Below, one piece after another: positions 56,101 to 62,972 of a stretch of 64,000 nucleotides of DNA. Below the pieces are notes generated by a model, which saw only the letters and a program-made list of their open reading frames with translations, had not been told where the DNA came from and searched no databases. The translations under genes and the position numbers were made by a program. The stretch is from NCBI GenBank assembly GCA_905221605.1, contig CAJNDS010001779.1, positions 1,436,977 through 1,500,976 of the forward strand. Reading direction: 5' to 3'. This stretch comes from Symbiodinium natans. Lineage: Eukaryota; Sar; Dinophyceae; Suessiales; Symbiodiniaceae. Within the stretch, counting starts at the first letter, position 1; every line of letters starts with the position of its first letter.

Positions 56101-59100
56101 GCTAAATGAAATTTACCACAATGAGAGCTGGGCACAAGTGCCTTGGCATGATTCCATCCGGACCCACTTAAATCTGAGCGTGCCGCATTGAGCCAGTGAC
56201 GCATGCTATGCTCGCTGCAAAGTTGTCTTCTCGTCATTGCTGGGATGGTCTGAACGAAGTGTTGTGAAGGCCGTGCATTCGGTGCATCGTATGAGCCAAC
56301 GTTATTATTGTCTCGTCATTGCTGGGATGGTCTGAACGAAGTGTTGTGAAGGCCGTGCATTCGGAGCATGGTATGAGCCAACGTTATTGTTGCTCTGAGC
56401 GACGGGCTTGAGGCTGTTGTTGCTCCGGTGATGCTCTTTCGTGTGCCATGATGTGCAAAATGAAATTTACCACAATGAGAGCTGGGCACAAGTGTCTTGG
56501 CATGATTCCATCCGGACCCACTTAAATCTGAGCGTGCCGCATTGAGCCAGTGACGCATGCTATGCTCGCTGCAAAGTTGTCTTCTCGTCATTGCTGGGAT
56601 GGTCTGAACGAAGTGTTGTGAAGGCCGTGCATTCGGTGCATGGTATGAGCCAACGTTATGATTGTTGTTCTGAGCGACGAGCTTGAGGCTGTTGTTGCTC
56701 CGGTGATGCTCTTGCGTGTGCCATGATGTGCAAAATGAAATTTACCACAATGAGAGCTGGGCACAAGTGTCTTGGCATGATTCCATCCGGACCCACTTAA
56801 ATCTGAGCGTGCCGCATTGAGCCAGTGACGCATGCTATGCTCGCTGCAAAGTTGTCTTCTCGTCATTGCTGGGATGGTCTGAACGAAGTGTTGTGAAGGC
56901 CGTGCATTCGGTGCATGGTATGAGCCAACGTTATGACTGTTGCTCTGAGCGACCAGCTTGAGGCTGTTGTTGCTCCGGTGATGCTCTTGCGTGTGCCATG
57001 ATGTGCAAAATGAAATTTACCACAATGAGAGCTGGGCACAAGTGCCTTGGCATGATTCCATCCGGACCCACTTAAATCTGAGCGTGCCGCATTGAGCCAG
57101 TGACGCATGCTATGCTCGCTGCAAAGTTGTTTTCTCGTCATTGCTGGGATGGTCTGAACGAAGTGTTGTGAAGGCCGTACATTCGGTGCATCGTATGAGC
57201 CAACGTTATTATTGTCTCGTCATTGCTGGGATGGTCTGAACGAAGTGTTGTGAAGGCCGTGCATTCGGAGCATGGTATGAGCCAACGTTATTGTTGCTCT
57301 GAGCGACGAGCTTGAGGCTGTTGTTGCTCCGGTGATGCTCTTTCGTGTGCCATGATGTGCAAAATGAAATTTACCACAATGAGAGCTGGGCACAAGTGCC
57401 TTGGCATGATTCCATCCGGACCCACTTAAATCTGAGCGTGCCGCATTGAGCCAGTGACGCATGCTATGCTCGCTGCAAAGTTGTCTTCTCGTCATTGCTG
57501 GGATGGTCTGAACGAAGTGTTGTGAAGGCCGTGCATTCGGAGCATGGTATGAGCCAACGTTATGACTGTTGCTCTGAGCGACGAGCTTGAGGCTGTTGTT
57601 GCTTCGGTGATGCTCTTGCGTGTGCCATGATGCGCAAAATGAAATTTACCACAATGAGAGCTGGGCACAAGTGCCTTGGCATGATTCCATCCGGACCCAC
57701 TTAAATCTGAGCGTGCCGCATCGAGCCAGTGACGCATGCTATGCTCGCTGCAAAGTTGTCTTCTCGTCATTGCTGGGATGGTCTGAACGAAGTGTTGTGA
57801 AGGCCGTGCATTCGGAGCATGGTATGAGCCAACGTTATGACTGTTTCTCTGAGCGACGAGCTTGAGGCTGTTGTTGCTTCGGTAATGCTCTTGTGTAGCC
57901 ATGATGTGCTAAATGAAATTTACCACAATGAGAGCTGGGCACAAGTGTCTTGGCATGATTCCATCCGGACCCACTTAAATCTGAGTTTACGGCAAAGTTC
58001 TTGCGCTTGCTTACGTTGCATACCCTACACCTACACCCTAAACCCTGTCAGAATATCTTTGTTCCATTTGAGCACTCGAATGCAAACGGGGGCAGGTTGT
58101 TCAACACCGACCCTGAACTAGACGCCTGCAGGCATGCTAAGCAAGAACCCTACATACATGTGAATATGTGTATAAAGAGATACACACCTCGTATGGTGTG
58201 TGCATCATCAGCCTCTCAGGCTTTATGGTAAAGTGTTTTGCCTGTCTAAGAGAGCTTCAGAAGCATTGCATCCTAACGCTAATTCGCCCTACTACTCCTA
58301 AACCCTAAACCCTAAACCCCAAACCCGAAACCCTAAACCCTAAACCCGAAACCCTAGACCCTAAACCCTGAAGCCTAAACCCCGCAACCGAAGTCGCCAA
58401 AGGACGAGGCCTTCCTGCTGAACGACTGCAAGCGAGATGTCTTGCTGTACCTCGAGAGTCGAATGTCTGGGCCCCAGGATGGGGAGGCCCCCTGAAACCC
58501 ATTTTTTAAGGGTTTTGAGGGGTTTAGGGTTTAGACCCTGGGTTTCGGCTTAACCACAAACCCCTAAACCCCCAAACCCCCAAACCCCCAAACCCCCAAA
58601 CCCCCAAACCCCCAAACCCCCAAACCCCCAAACCCCCAAACCCCCCAAACCCTAAACCCCAAACCCCAAACCCCAAACCCTAAACCATAAACCCTAAACC
58701 CCAAACCCCAAACCCTAAACCCTAAACCCTAAACCCCAAACCCCAAACCCCAAACCCTAAATCCTAAACCCTAAACCCTATCCGCGAAAGGAATGACGCT
58801 TGGTGCCATTCCTGAACCCCAAGCTTTGACTCCTCGAACCATCTCGAGTTGGTCAGCCTAAGCCCTACTAGGGTTTAGGGTTTGGGGTTTAGGGTTTAGG
58901 GATTAGGGTGTGGGGTTTGGGGTTTGGGGTTTAGGGTTTAGGATTTGGGGTTTAGGGTTTGGGGTTTAGGGTCCACTAAACCCTAAGTCCTCAAGCCCTA
59001 AAGCCCAGGTTCCTGGACAGGGGCCTGTGTGCGCCAGACCCAAACCCCCAAACCCGAAACCCGAAACCCTAAACCCTAAACCCTAAACCCGAAACCCGAA

Positions 59101-62100
59101 ACCCTAAACCCGAAACCCTAAACCCCTAACCCTAAACCCGAAACCCTAAACCCTAACACCCGGAGGTCCGGGCTGGCGCCGAACCTTTCAGCCCTATTGG
59201 GAGCGGCCTTGGCCGCGGGGAGCCCGTCGGTTTTGCCTTGTTGAAGTAGGGTTTAGGGTTTAGGGTTTAGGGTTTAGGGTTTATGGTGGTGGGGACGGGA
59301 GAGGCAGGTGTCTAGGGTTTTTTCCATGATGTGTCGCTTGTGGTCATTTTCGTTGTCGCTGTGGTCGTTGCCGCCGTCGTGGTGGTTGCTCTTCTTTTTG
59401 ATTAGCAGCGTTTTTGTTCGCTTTTTTTTGTCTTCTTCTTCTTCTTGTCATCTGCGTCGTCATCTTCATCGTCATCTTCATCGACTTCTTCTGCTTAGCG
59501 CATAGCATGATGGTTTAAGTGTGATTGCTTGCATGTGAGCTCTTAAAAGTCATGGGTTGCAGGCTCTGAGAGTAGGTGTTAGGGTTTAGGGTTCAGGTTC
59601 CCTAAACCGAAGCTGCCGGTGCGACCAAGCAGGGGATGAGGGAGTTGCAGCCTCCCCTTTCCCAAGCATGGCTCACACAAAGGCGAGTTTTACCCACAAG
59701 CGCAGCACTCCGAGAAACATAAGCCAGTCTGTAGTGACTCTGGGCTACAGCACCTACACTCTACAGTCCAAAGTATGTGATGCTATACACCACATACTTA
59801 TGAGTGAGTACATGCTCGAGGCTTGTATCCTTGGGCCTACAGCAACTACCGGAAAACATACGGCGCAACCGACTGTGGACATGCGCAGAAGGTTGCATTT
59901 CATAAGCCCCAAACGCTCCAACCCCTCTTGGAGGTTCATGGGTATTATAAGTAGGGGACAGGATGGTTAAGTTGTGACCTTATCTGGGGTACTTACAACC
60001 CTACTTATAAGTACCCAAACGAACATTCAAGTCACCCTAAGCCCAAAGCCCCAACCCCTAAACCCTAAAACCTACTTATGAGTACTAGAGGGGTCGAAAG
60101 AATTACTAGCAGTATTCCCTTATGGTCCCTTTCTAAATATACTATAATAACCCCAATACTTTATTCTATTATACTATAATAAAATATAATAAAGTATAAT
60201 AGTATATTTTATTGTTATGCTTTATAAAAATACTATACTAACCCCCAAAAAAATTGTTCTAATTCATCGCACAGACTTCGGTCCGCACACCCCCAAAACC
60301 TTGTTCTACTTACTAAGGCCCCTATACTAGGTTATTTGAGACCCTAAGCCCTAAGCCCTAAACCCTTTCGAGCCCCCTAAGCCCTAAGCCCTAAGCCCTA
60401 AGCCCTAAGCCCTAAGCCCTAAGCCCTAAACCCTAAACCCTAAACCCTAAACCCTAAACCCTAAACCCTAAACCCTAAACCCTAAACCCTAAACCCTAAA
60501 CCCTAAACCCTAAACCCTAAACCCTGAACCCTTTCGAGCCCGTGCCTCAGCCTTGCCCAGGCCAAGTTGATCACTGCGGCCGGAGGCCTGTTGAATCTGG
60601 TCCCGGACCAAGAGGTTCTTGAAGGCAGATTAGGGTTTAGGGTTTAGGGTTTAGGGTTTAGGGTTTAGGGTAAAAAAATCCTTCTGCTGAATCTGGTCCC
60701 GGCCCAAGAGAAGCACCTTCGCAGGGGGAGTTTTGACTCTCGACCGCGGCCCTCGAAGCCCGTAGACCCTAAGGGCCTTGAGGGTTTCGGGTTAATGGCA
60801 GCTGTCTCCTATAATCATGCGTAAACCTGCATCTGCATCCCTAGCATTCCCCTACTGCCAAAGTATTATAGGGGTCAGAATAACGACCAGTAATATTCCG
60901 TTATGGTCCCTTTGTCATCATAGCATAGCAACCCCCAAAAACCCATTCTAATTGTTCAGGCCGATATAGTAGCCCTAAACCCTAAACCCTAAACCCTAGA
61001 CCCTAGACCTTAAACCCGAAACCCTATTCTCCTTACCATAATACCCAAACGAACCTTCAAGAAAGGCCCGGATGCCGGCGCAGAACATCATCCTCGTTGG
61101 CTCCCAGAAGAAGTCGCTGCTAGGCCCCCTCTGTCTGGGAGGGCTCAGAGCCCTAAACCCTAAACGCAAAATTCCTAAACCCTAAACCCCAAACCCTACA
61201 CCCTAAACGCAAAATTCCTAACCCTAAACCCCAAACCCTACACCCTAAACCCTAAACCCTAAACCCCAAACCCTACACCCTAAACCCTACACCCTAAACC
61301 CTAAGCCCTTAACTCCCTGAACCCTAATCCCTAAGCCCTAAACCCTAAACCCTAAACCCCAAAACCCGAAACGCAGTGCCAAGCAGCCTGAAAAAGCAGG
61401 CATGGGCTCGGGTGCCTACAGCACTCAGGGCATCATCTTCCTGCCCCCCGGCTTCAGAAGGGTTTAGGGTTTAGGGTTTGGGGTTTAGGGTTTAGGGTTT
61501 GTTGTAGTTGTGGGTCCCTGCGCTGGTATGGCCTCTTGTATACTGAAGGGAGGGGGAGGGGGGGGGGGTTCGGAGTTTCCGGCCATCTTGGCGTGTATTC
61601 GAATTTTGGAAGTATCTTCGGCGTGCCCCTATCTGGGGAAATACTCTAGCCCTCCTCCACCCCCCCCTTCTTCCCCCAAAACAAACAACAAGAACCCAAC
61701 CACAATAAACCCGAACCCTAAGCCCTAAATCCTAAACCCTAAACCCTAAACTCTCATTCTGCCGTGTTCTCCAGATTTCGGACGAATTCCGGCCCCAAGC
61801 CCGTTGTCATCCTAGCCCGCCTAGGAGCGACCTCATCGTGAGCACGCCCATGGAGTTCCGAAATCGGGCGGCCAGCTGCTTAAAGGGGTTTATAGGGTTT
61901 AGGGTTTAGAGCCCAACAGTTTACGGGGTTTAGGGGGTTTAGGGGGGTTTATAGGGTTTAGGGTTTAGAGTTACCCTCTCGTCTCGTTTAGCATCTCAGG
62001 GCTTCGGGGCCAAAGAAAGATGTAGGGTCCAGGGTGCGCGGTTCTCATCTTGTATTGCAAAGGCCTGAGACACCCTACAACCTGTTTCTTGTAGTATTCT

Positions 62101-62324
62101 ACTATTCTATTCTCATATTATTCTATGACTTTATGATTCTATGATTCTATGATTCTATGATTCTACGATTCTATGATTCTATGATTCTATGATTCTATGA
62201 TTCTATGACTTACATTCATATATTCTCTTAGTTTTGCCCAAGCCCCAAACAGCCTCTGCCCGTCTGAGTTCACGACTCCAAGGTGAAGCTCGTCGCAGGA
62301 AAGTGTGGCCTCGCCGCACGCTGG
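38822..62324 (+). CDS. PRPF31: PRP31, U4/U6 snRNP splicing factor, 18 micro-exons traced (3' end beyond window)
   Basis: The product belongs to the U4/U6·U5 tri-snRNP. In the known family its NOSIC/Nop domain clamps the 15.5K protein on U4 snRNA and bridges to PRP6; it acts in the nucleus. Joining 18 exons gives 867 nt, 289 codons, with every junction in phase. Family landmarks appear in order: N-terminus MATLADSFLQ; SSVSEMLKNDEFQKLM; EYPLITRCNSLVREI; HRFVRDIYSKKFPELES; DYLQVVQRIGN; DILPNTAVMAITVTAS; LLYLESRMS; LAPNLSALLGAALA; AKLITAAGGLLNL; ARMPAQNIILVGSQKK; FLPPGFRR; LVAGKCGLAAR. The human protein is about 500 residues, so roughly 200 C-terminal residues lie to the right. Start chosen because MATL-DSFL is the family N-terminus. 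Donors: 11 GC, 6 GT, 1 GA; 17 of 17 acceptors are AG|G. Introns are mostly telomere-like repeats; intron 2 holds another gene. Confidence 0.93.
38852..39224 (+). repeat. PRP31 intron 1: both repeat orientations
   Basis: 373 bp. G-rich TTTAGGG words after the donor (38877-38900), a unique middle, then CCCTAAA at 39059-39150 and CCCCTAAA near the acceptor. Confidence 0.85.
39225..39281 (+). CDS. PRPF31: PRP31 exon 2
   Basis: CCGGAG|GATCTT acceptor; encodes DLEDLEEPDPEAPGVPASG. The donor is TGGG|GTTTAGGG, supplied by the repeat. Phase 0 at both ends. Confidence 0.85.
39282..39460 (+). repeat. Start of PRP31 intron 2: (TTTAGGG)n
   Basis: About 22 G-rich units beginning at the donor itself, with a few imperfect joints. 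Confidence 0.93.
39755..40035 (+). repeat. C-rich then G-rich arrays around a short island in intron 2
   Basis: CCCTAAA at 39757-39825, a 90-bp island, then TTTAGGG at 39912-40030. The island is unlikely to be a PRP31 exon, since exons 2 and 3 already join in phase. Confidence 0.9.
40280..40388. mobile_element. MITE family B, copy 4 (upstream of the nested gene)
   Basis: CTTGAAGGTTCACGGGTACTC at the left and CACCCATAAACCTCCAAGTAG at the right. Confidence 0.75.
40669..44603 (+). CDS. Secreted cysteine-repeat protein, probably GPI-anchored, nested in PRP31 intron 2
   Basis: Exon 1 (40669-40860) starts MKLAACAFAALTVACIAQP, a signal peptide. Exon 2 (40930 to about 42430) has about eight loose repeats of 50-65 residues, each with two spaced cysteines in a charged helical context (for example CPEDSQERC, CMGTAEDNTAKERC). 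Exon 3 (about 43566-43675) continues the pattern (ARACNQTARKTCIDRA). Exon 4 (about 43866-44603) ends in Ser/Asp-rich sequence and a hydrophobic tail STALLSLLFLS, as in GPI-attachment signals. GC-rich codons, strongly coding. The ATG at 40942 is internal, so I reject it as the start. It lies on the same strand inside PRP31 intron 2; CGCCACAG just before the ATG could accept a spliced leader. Exon 2/3/4 borders are approximate. No family name recognised; probable cell-surface role. Confidence 0.75.
40861..40929 (+). other. 69-nt GA-AG intron with a 10-nt direct repeat (introner-like)
   Basis: GTCAAGGAGC occurs at 40855-40864 and 40924-40933. Splicing AAG|GAGC..CAAG|GAGC keeps phase 0. Inside, CTAAGGGTAGTTATAT and ATATAGTCCCCTAAG form an imperfect inverted pair, like a small transposable intron with a target duplication. 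Confidence 0.8.
42431..43565 (+). other. Intron of the nested gene
   Basis: CCCTAAA words at 42547-42590 and 43536-43570. An AT-rich stretch at 42780-43000 differs in composition from its surroundings. C-runs near 43090 and 43205. The exact donor is not fixed. Confidence 0.5.
44880..44984. mobile_element. MITE family B, partial copy
   Basis: Has the inner GGGGACTTAGGGGGCTTATAGG and right end AAGTACCCTGAACCTCCAAG. The left end is missing or diverged. Confidence 0.6.
44985..45994 (+). repeat. End of PRP31 intron 2
   Basis: Telomere-like words with an unusual (TTTAGGC)/(TTCAGGC) block at 45264-45345, a GCAGGCAGGCAGG run at 45446, and C-rich variants at 45825-45965 leading to exon 3. Confidence 0.85.
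45995..46064 (+). CDS. PRPF31: PRP31 exon 3
   Basis: CCACAG|GCAGCC acceptor; encodes AALVDEEDVDGDEIPDAIQ and VAMS. Donor TCGA|GTTCAGGG is a telomere-variant unit; leaves phase 1. Acidic, as usual for this part of PRP31. Confidence 0.75.
46065..48132 (+). repeat. PRP31 intron 3
   Basis: Starts GTTCAGGG(TTTAGGG)n, ends with CCCTAAA near 48058-48090. Inside: G-rich arrays at 46526-46610, 46885-46940 and 47030-47180. A (CCCTCCCACC)-type C-rich block lies at 47240-47460. A small CTCCC block lies at 47832-47875. An island at 46805-46870 reads MNNEKSGSAAPSSRFF but is not needed for PRP31. Confidence 0.8.
47240..47456. repeat. (CCCTCCCACC)n tract, G-quadruplex-prone on the minus strand
   Basis: About 20 irregular decamers of CCCTCCCACC/CCCTCCCGCC. 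Overlapping Gly/Arg or Pro/Ser frames on both strands are artefacts. Confidence 0.93.
48133..48195 (+). CDS. PRPF31: PRP31 exon 4
   Basis: GCTGAG|GCTCC acceptor; encodes SSVSEMLKNDEFQKLMDEAW. The donor is TGGG|GTTTAGGG (repeat); phase 1. Matches the helix that follows the acidic N-terminus. Confidence 0.82.
48196..49627 (+). repeat. PRP31 intron 4
   Basis: Begins (TTTAGGG) at the donor, with TTTGGGG variants to 48350. Contains TATATA/TGTGTG microsatellites near 48835-48870, a TTCAGGG/TTTAGGG array at 49016-49107 and a full family-B MITE. Ends with CCCGAAA/CCCTAAA at 49548-49605. Confidence 0.85.
49203..49326. mobile_element. MITE family B, best-preserved copy
   Basis: CTGGAGGTTCAGCGTACTTG / AAGTACCCATGAACCTCCAAG ends. 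The inner AACCCCAATTATAACTTTACTCATAA and TAGACTCATAATTGGAGTTA also pair, giving a long hairpin. Confidence 0.85.
49628..49672 (+). CDS. PRPF31: PRP31 exon 5
   Basis: GCCCCAG|GGAAGC acceptor; encodes KQLSEEDTEYPLIT. Donor ACTC|GCTTGG (GC). Arginine codon is split and restored with exon 6. Confidence 0.88.
49673..50389 (+). repeat. PRP31 intron 5: clean G-rich then C-rich arrays
   Basis: TTTAGGG at 49724-49830, then (CCCTAAA)n of about 29 units at 49921-50125 and CCCCAAA variants at 50210-50370. A textbook inverted arrangement. Confidence 0.95.
50390..50445 (+). CDS. PRPF31: PRP31 exon 6
   Basis: CTCGAG|GTTGC acceptor; encodes CNSLVREIDDEMMNIHRF. Donor TTT|GCCCGG (GC). Confidence 0.9.
50446..51414 (+). 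repeat. PRP31 intron 6
   Basis: TTTAGGG at 50488-50605, CCCTAAA at 50851-50932, TTTAGGG at 51018-51100. The acceptor end is not C-rich. Confidence 0.85.
51415..51446 (+). CDS. PRPF31: PRP31 exon 7
   Basis: ACCCAG|GTCCGG acceptor; encodes VRDIYSKKFP. Donor CAGA|GCCAGG (GC). Confidence 0.9.
51447..51926 (+). repeat. PRP31 intron 7: C-rich then G-rich
   Basis: CCCTAAA at 51543-51648, island, TTTAGGG at 51748-51800, G-run. Order is opposite to most introns. The island word CCTGCTCCTAGACTGGGCTGGG recurs near 45210. Confidence 0.88.
51927..51966 (+). CDS. PRPF31: PRP31 exon 8
   Basis: GCCAAG|GCTTGAG acceptor; encodes LESIVTSPLDYLQ. Donor CAG|GCACAC (GC). Confidence 0.9.
51967..52724 (+). repeat. 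PRP31 intron 8 with poly(C)-poly(A) run
   Basis: A run of about 24 C directly followed by about 18 A at 52397-52438. CCCTAAA/CCCTAAG arrays at 52510-52690 precede the acceptor. Confidence 0.88.
52725..52751 (+). CDS. PRPF31: PRP31 exon 9 (27 nt)
   Basis: CTGAAG|GTGGTC acceptor; encodes VVQRIGNTK. Donor AAG|GCCGCT (GC). Smallest exon traced. Confidence 0.88.
52752..53359 (+). repeat. PRP31 intron 9: (TTGAGGG)n, poly-C, (TA)n
   Basis: TTTAGGG passing into about 20 TTGAGGG units at 52779-52955. C-run at 52988-53016. (TA)n at 53093-53175. Confidence 0.93.
53360..53419 (+). CDS. PRPF31: PRP31 exon 10
   Basis: ATGCAAG|GACCTC acceptor; encodes DLTTIDFSDILPNTAVMAIT. Donor ACC|GTCGGAG (GT). Confidence 0.92.
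53420..54690 (+). repeat. PRP31 intron 10
   Basis: Unique first half with no supported gene. TTTAGGG variants at 54125-54230. MITE A copy 4 at 54411. CCCTAAA/CCCTGAA at 54481-54655 before the acceptor. Confidence 0.85.
54411..54481. mobile_element. MITE family A, copy 4, right end replaced by CCCTAAA
   Basis: Left end GGCATGTTCCCCCTTTTACTA and the inner right arm ATTAAGGACTGTTA are present, but the final AAGGGGGAACAT is gone. CCCTAAA repeats start at that point. Confidence 0.85.
54691..54728 (+). CDS. PRPF31: PRP31 exon 11
   Basis: CTGTAAG|GTCACT acceptor; encodes VTASMTAGTQLP. Donor CAAG|GCCGGG (GC). Confidence 0.88.
54729..55332 (+). repeat. PRP31 intron 11
   Basis: TTTAGGG at 54752-54793, a family-C MITE, CCCTAAG/CCCTAAA/CCCCAAA at 55015-55108, and CCCCAAA/CCCTAAA at 55197-55280 before the acceptor. 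Confidence 0.88.
54808..54916. mobile_element. MITE family C, copy 2
   Basis: TATAGGGGCCTTGGTAGTTAG and ATTATTCCGACCCCTATATT at the ends. It is in the reverse orientation to the copies at 31578 and 60867. Confidence 0.65.
55333..55363 (+). CDS. PRPF31: PRP31 exon 12
   Basis: CACCGAG|GCAGGAG acceptor; encodes QELDKLLVAC. Donor TGT|GCGTGG (GC). Confidence 0.88.
55364..58402 (+). other. PRP31 intron 12 (3.0 kb, contains satellite)
   Basis: CCCTAAA at 55388-55550, the 275-bp satellite, then a short unique part and CCCTAAA/CCCGAAA at 58298-58385 before the acceptor. Confidence 0.85.
55562..57990. repeat. 275-bp satellite with 904-bp higher-order period
   Basis: About nine units in tandem, each with CACAATGAGAGCTGGGC, TGGCATGATTCCATCCGGAC, GAGCGACGAGCTTGAGGCTG and TCGTCATTGCTGGGATGGT. 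Unit spacings are 275, 275+82, 272, 275, 275+82, 272, 275. The 82-bp truncated unit recurs, giving a 904-bp supra-unit (56316 to 57220). Each unit has a 91-92 codon minus-strand frame whose stop overlaps the next start (ATGA). This follows from tandem copying, and I do not call it a gene. Confidence 0.95.
58403..58470 (+). CDS. PRPF31: PRP31 exon 13
   Basis: CCAAAG|GACGAG acceptor; encodes DEAFLLNDCKRDVLLYLE and SRMS. Donor CTGG|GCCCCA (GC). Confidence 0.92.
58471..59165 (+). repeat. PRP31 intron 13: CCCCCAAA, CCCCAAA and CCCTAAA blocks
   Basis: Short TTTAGGG words at 58524, (CCCCCAAA)n at 58570-58645, CCCCAAA/CCCTAAA to 58780, a G-rich array at 58868-58975, and CCCGAAA/CCCTAAA at 59050-59155 at the acceptor side. 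Confidence 0.92.
59166..59214 (+). CDS. PRPF31: PRP31 exon 14
   Basis: CCGGAG|GTCCGG acceptor; encodes GLAPNLSALLGAALA, start of the Nop core. Donor GCC|GCGGGG (GC). Confidence 0.92.
59927..60033. mobile_element. MITE family B, copy 7
   Basis: CTTGGAGGTTCATGGGTATTATAAGTAG at the left and CTTATAAGTACCCAAACGAACATTCAAG at the right form the inverted ends. Confidence 0.8.
60087..60330. mobile_element. MITE family C, long copy with AT-rich expansion
   Basis: AGGGGTCGAAAGAATTACTAG at the left, CTTACTAAGGCCCCTATACTAG at the right. Centre expanded by ATACTATAATAAAATA-type repeats. Confidence 0.6.
60561..60599 (+). CDS. PRPF31: PRP31 exon 15
   Basis: TGCCCAG|GCCAAG acceptor; encodes AKLITAAGGLLNL. 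Donor CTG|GTCCCG (GT). Confidence 0.92.
60600..61065 (+). repeat. PRP31 intron 15
   Basis: TTTAGGG at 60631-60670, a family-C MITE at 60866-60972, CCCTAAA at 60975-61030. Confidence 0.9.
60866..60972. mobile_element. MITE family C, copy 4
   Basis: TATAGGGGTCAGAATAACGAC at the left and CATTCTAATTGTTCAGGCCGATATA at the right; relatives at 31578 and 60087. Confidence 0.7.
61066..61123 (+). CDS. PRPF31: PRP31 exon 16
   Basis: AGAAAG|GCCCGG acceptor; encodes ARMPAQNIILVGSQKKSLL. Donor CTAG|GCCCCC (GC). Confidence 0.92.
61124..61399 (+). repeat. PRP31 intron 16: C-rich only
   Basis: CCCTAAA/CCCTACA with the phrase AACGCAAAATTCCTAA present twice (61166 and 61207). No G-rich half. Confidence 0.9.
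61400..61461 (+). CDS. PRPF31: PRP31 exon 17
   Basis: AAGCAG|GCATGG acceptor; encodes MGSGAYSTQGIIFLPPGFRR. Donor AAGG|GTTTAGGG, supplied by the repeat. Confidence 0.9.
61462..62282 (+). repeat. PRP31 intron 17 with (ATTCTATG)n
   Basis: Starts GTTTAGGG at the donor. G-run and C-run at 61540-61680. Degenerate GGGTTTATAGGG words at 61885-61970. An (ATTCTATG)n octamer block lies at 62125-62210. Confidence 0.88.
62283..62324 (+). CDS. PRPF31: PRP31 exon 18
   Basis: CTCCAAG|GTGAAG acceptor; encodes VKLVAGKCGLAARW. The donor is tentative (TGG|GCGCTT). Confidence 0.82.
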
Positions 62325-62972
62325 GCGCTTGGGGCCTCCCGTGGCAGCGGATTTTGAGGGGTTTAGGGTTTAGGGTTTAGGGTTTGGGGTTTGGGGTTTG
62401 GGGTTTGGGGTTTGGGGTTTGGGGTTTGGGGTTTGGGGTTTGGGGTTTGGGGTTTGCGTTCAGGGGTTTGAGGTTCAAGTTTAGGGATGCCGGGTTGGGG
62501 GTTTGAGGTTTAGGGATATTCGGGTCTGAAGGGATTCGGGGCTGAGGGTGTAGAGGGTCTGAGCCCACCGATCTTGAGCGGTCTCAGAAGGAACCGGAAA
62601 TCTCCCTCTTTGCAGCCACGCAATACCTCAATGGGTTCAGGGCTTATGCCACTCCTATCTACATGCCAGTCGGTGAGATATAGGCAGGGCTATCAGTGCC
62701 CTAAGTTGGGTGGATCCTACTTACCGCCTCATAACCTGCTTGCCATGTTTCCCTGAGCCTTTCAGTAGATAGAACCAAACCCTGAACCCCTAAACCCCTA
62801 AACCCTAAACCCTCAATCCGTAAACCCTAAACCCTATAAACCCATAGACCCTAGAAACCCTCTACCCTAAACACCAAGCCCTAAACCCTAAACCCCAAAA
62901 CCCTAAACCCCAAACCCTAAACCCTAAACCCTAAACCCTACACCCTATCTCTGAACAGTGAACCCCACTGTC
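62325..62972 (+). repeat. PRP31 intron 18 (first part)
   Basis: (TTTAGGG) then about 10 TTTGGGG units at 62359-62455; unique sequence; CCCTAAA/CCCCAAA at 62780-62945. Confidence 0.85.

Larger units (their letters stand above)
59215..60560 (+). repeat. PRP31 intron 14
   Basis: TTTAGGG at 59250-59285. CTTCTT/CATCGTC microsatellite-like stretch at 59430-59490. Family B and C MITEs. CCCTAAG then CCCTAAA at 60340-60530 next to the acceptor. Confidence 0.88.

Noticed and set aside
55684-57902. Seven related ~92-residue minus-strand proteins as a gene family
   Set aside because: They are frames of a tandem satellite inside an intron on the other strand.
55562-57990. CRISPR array
   Set aside because: Repeat unit is 275 bp without short spacers, in a eukaryotic intron.
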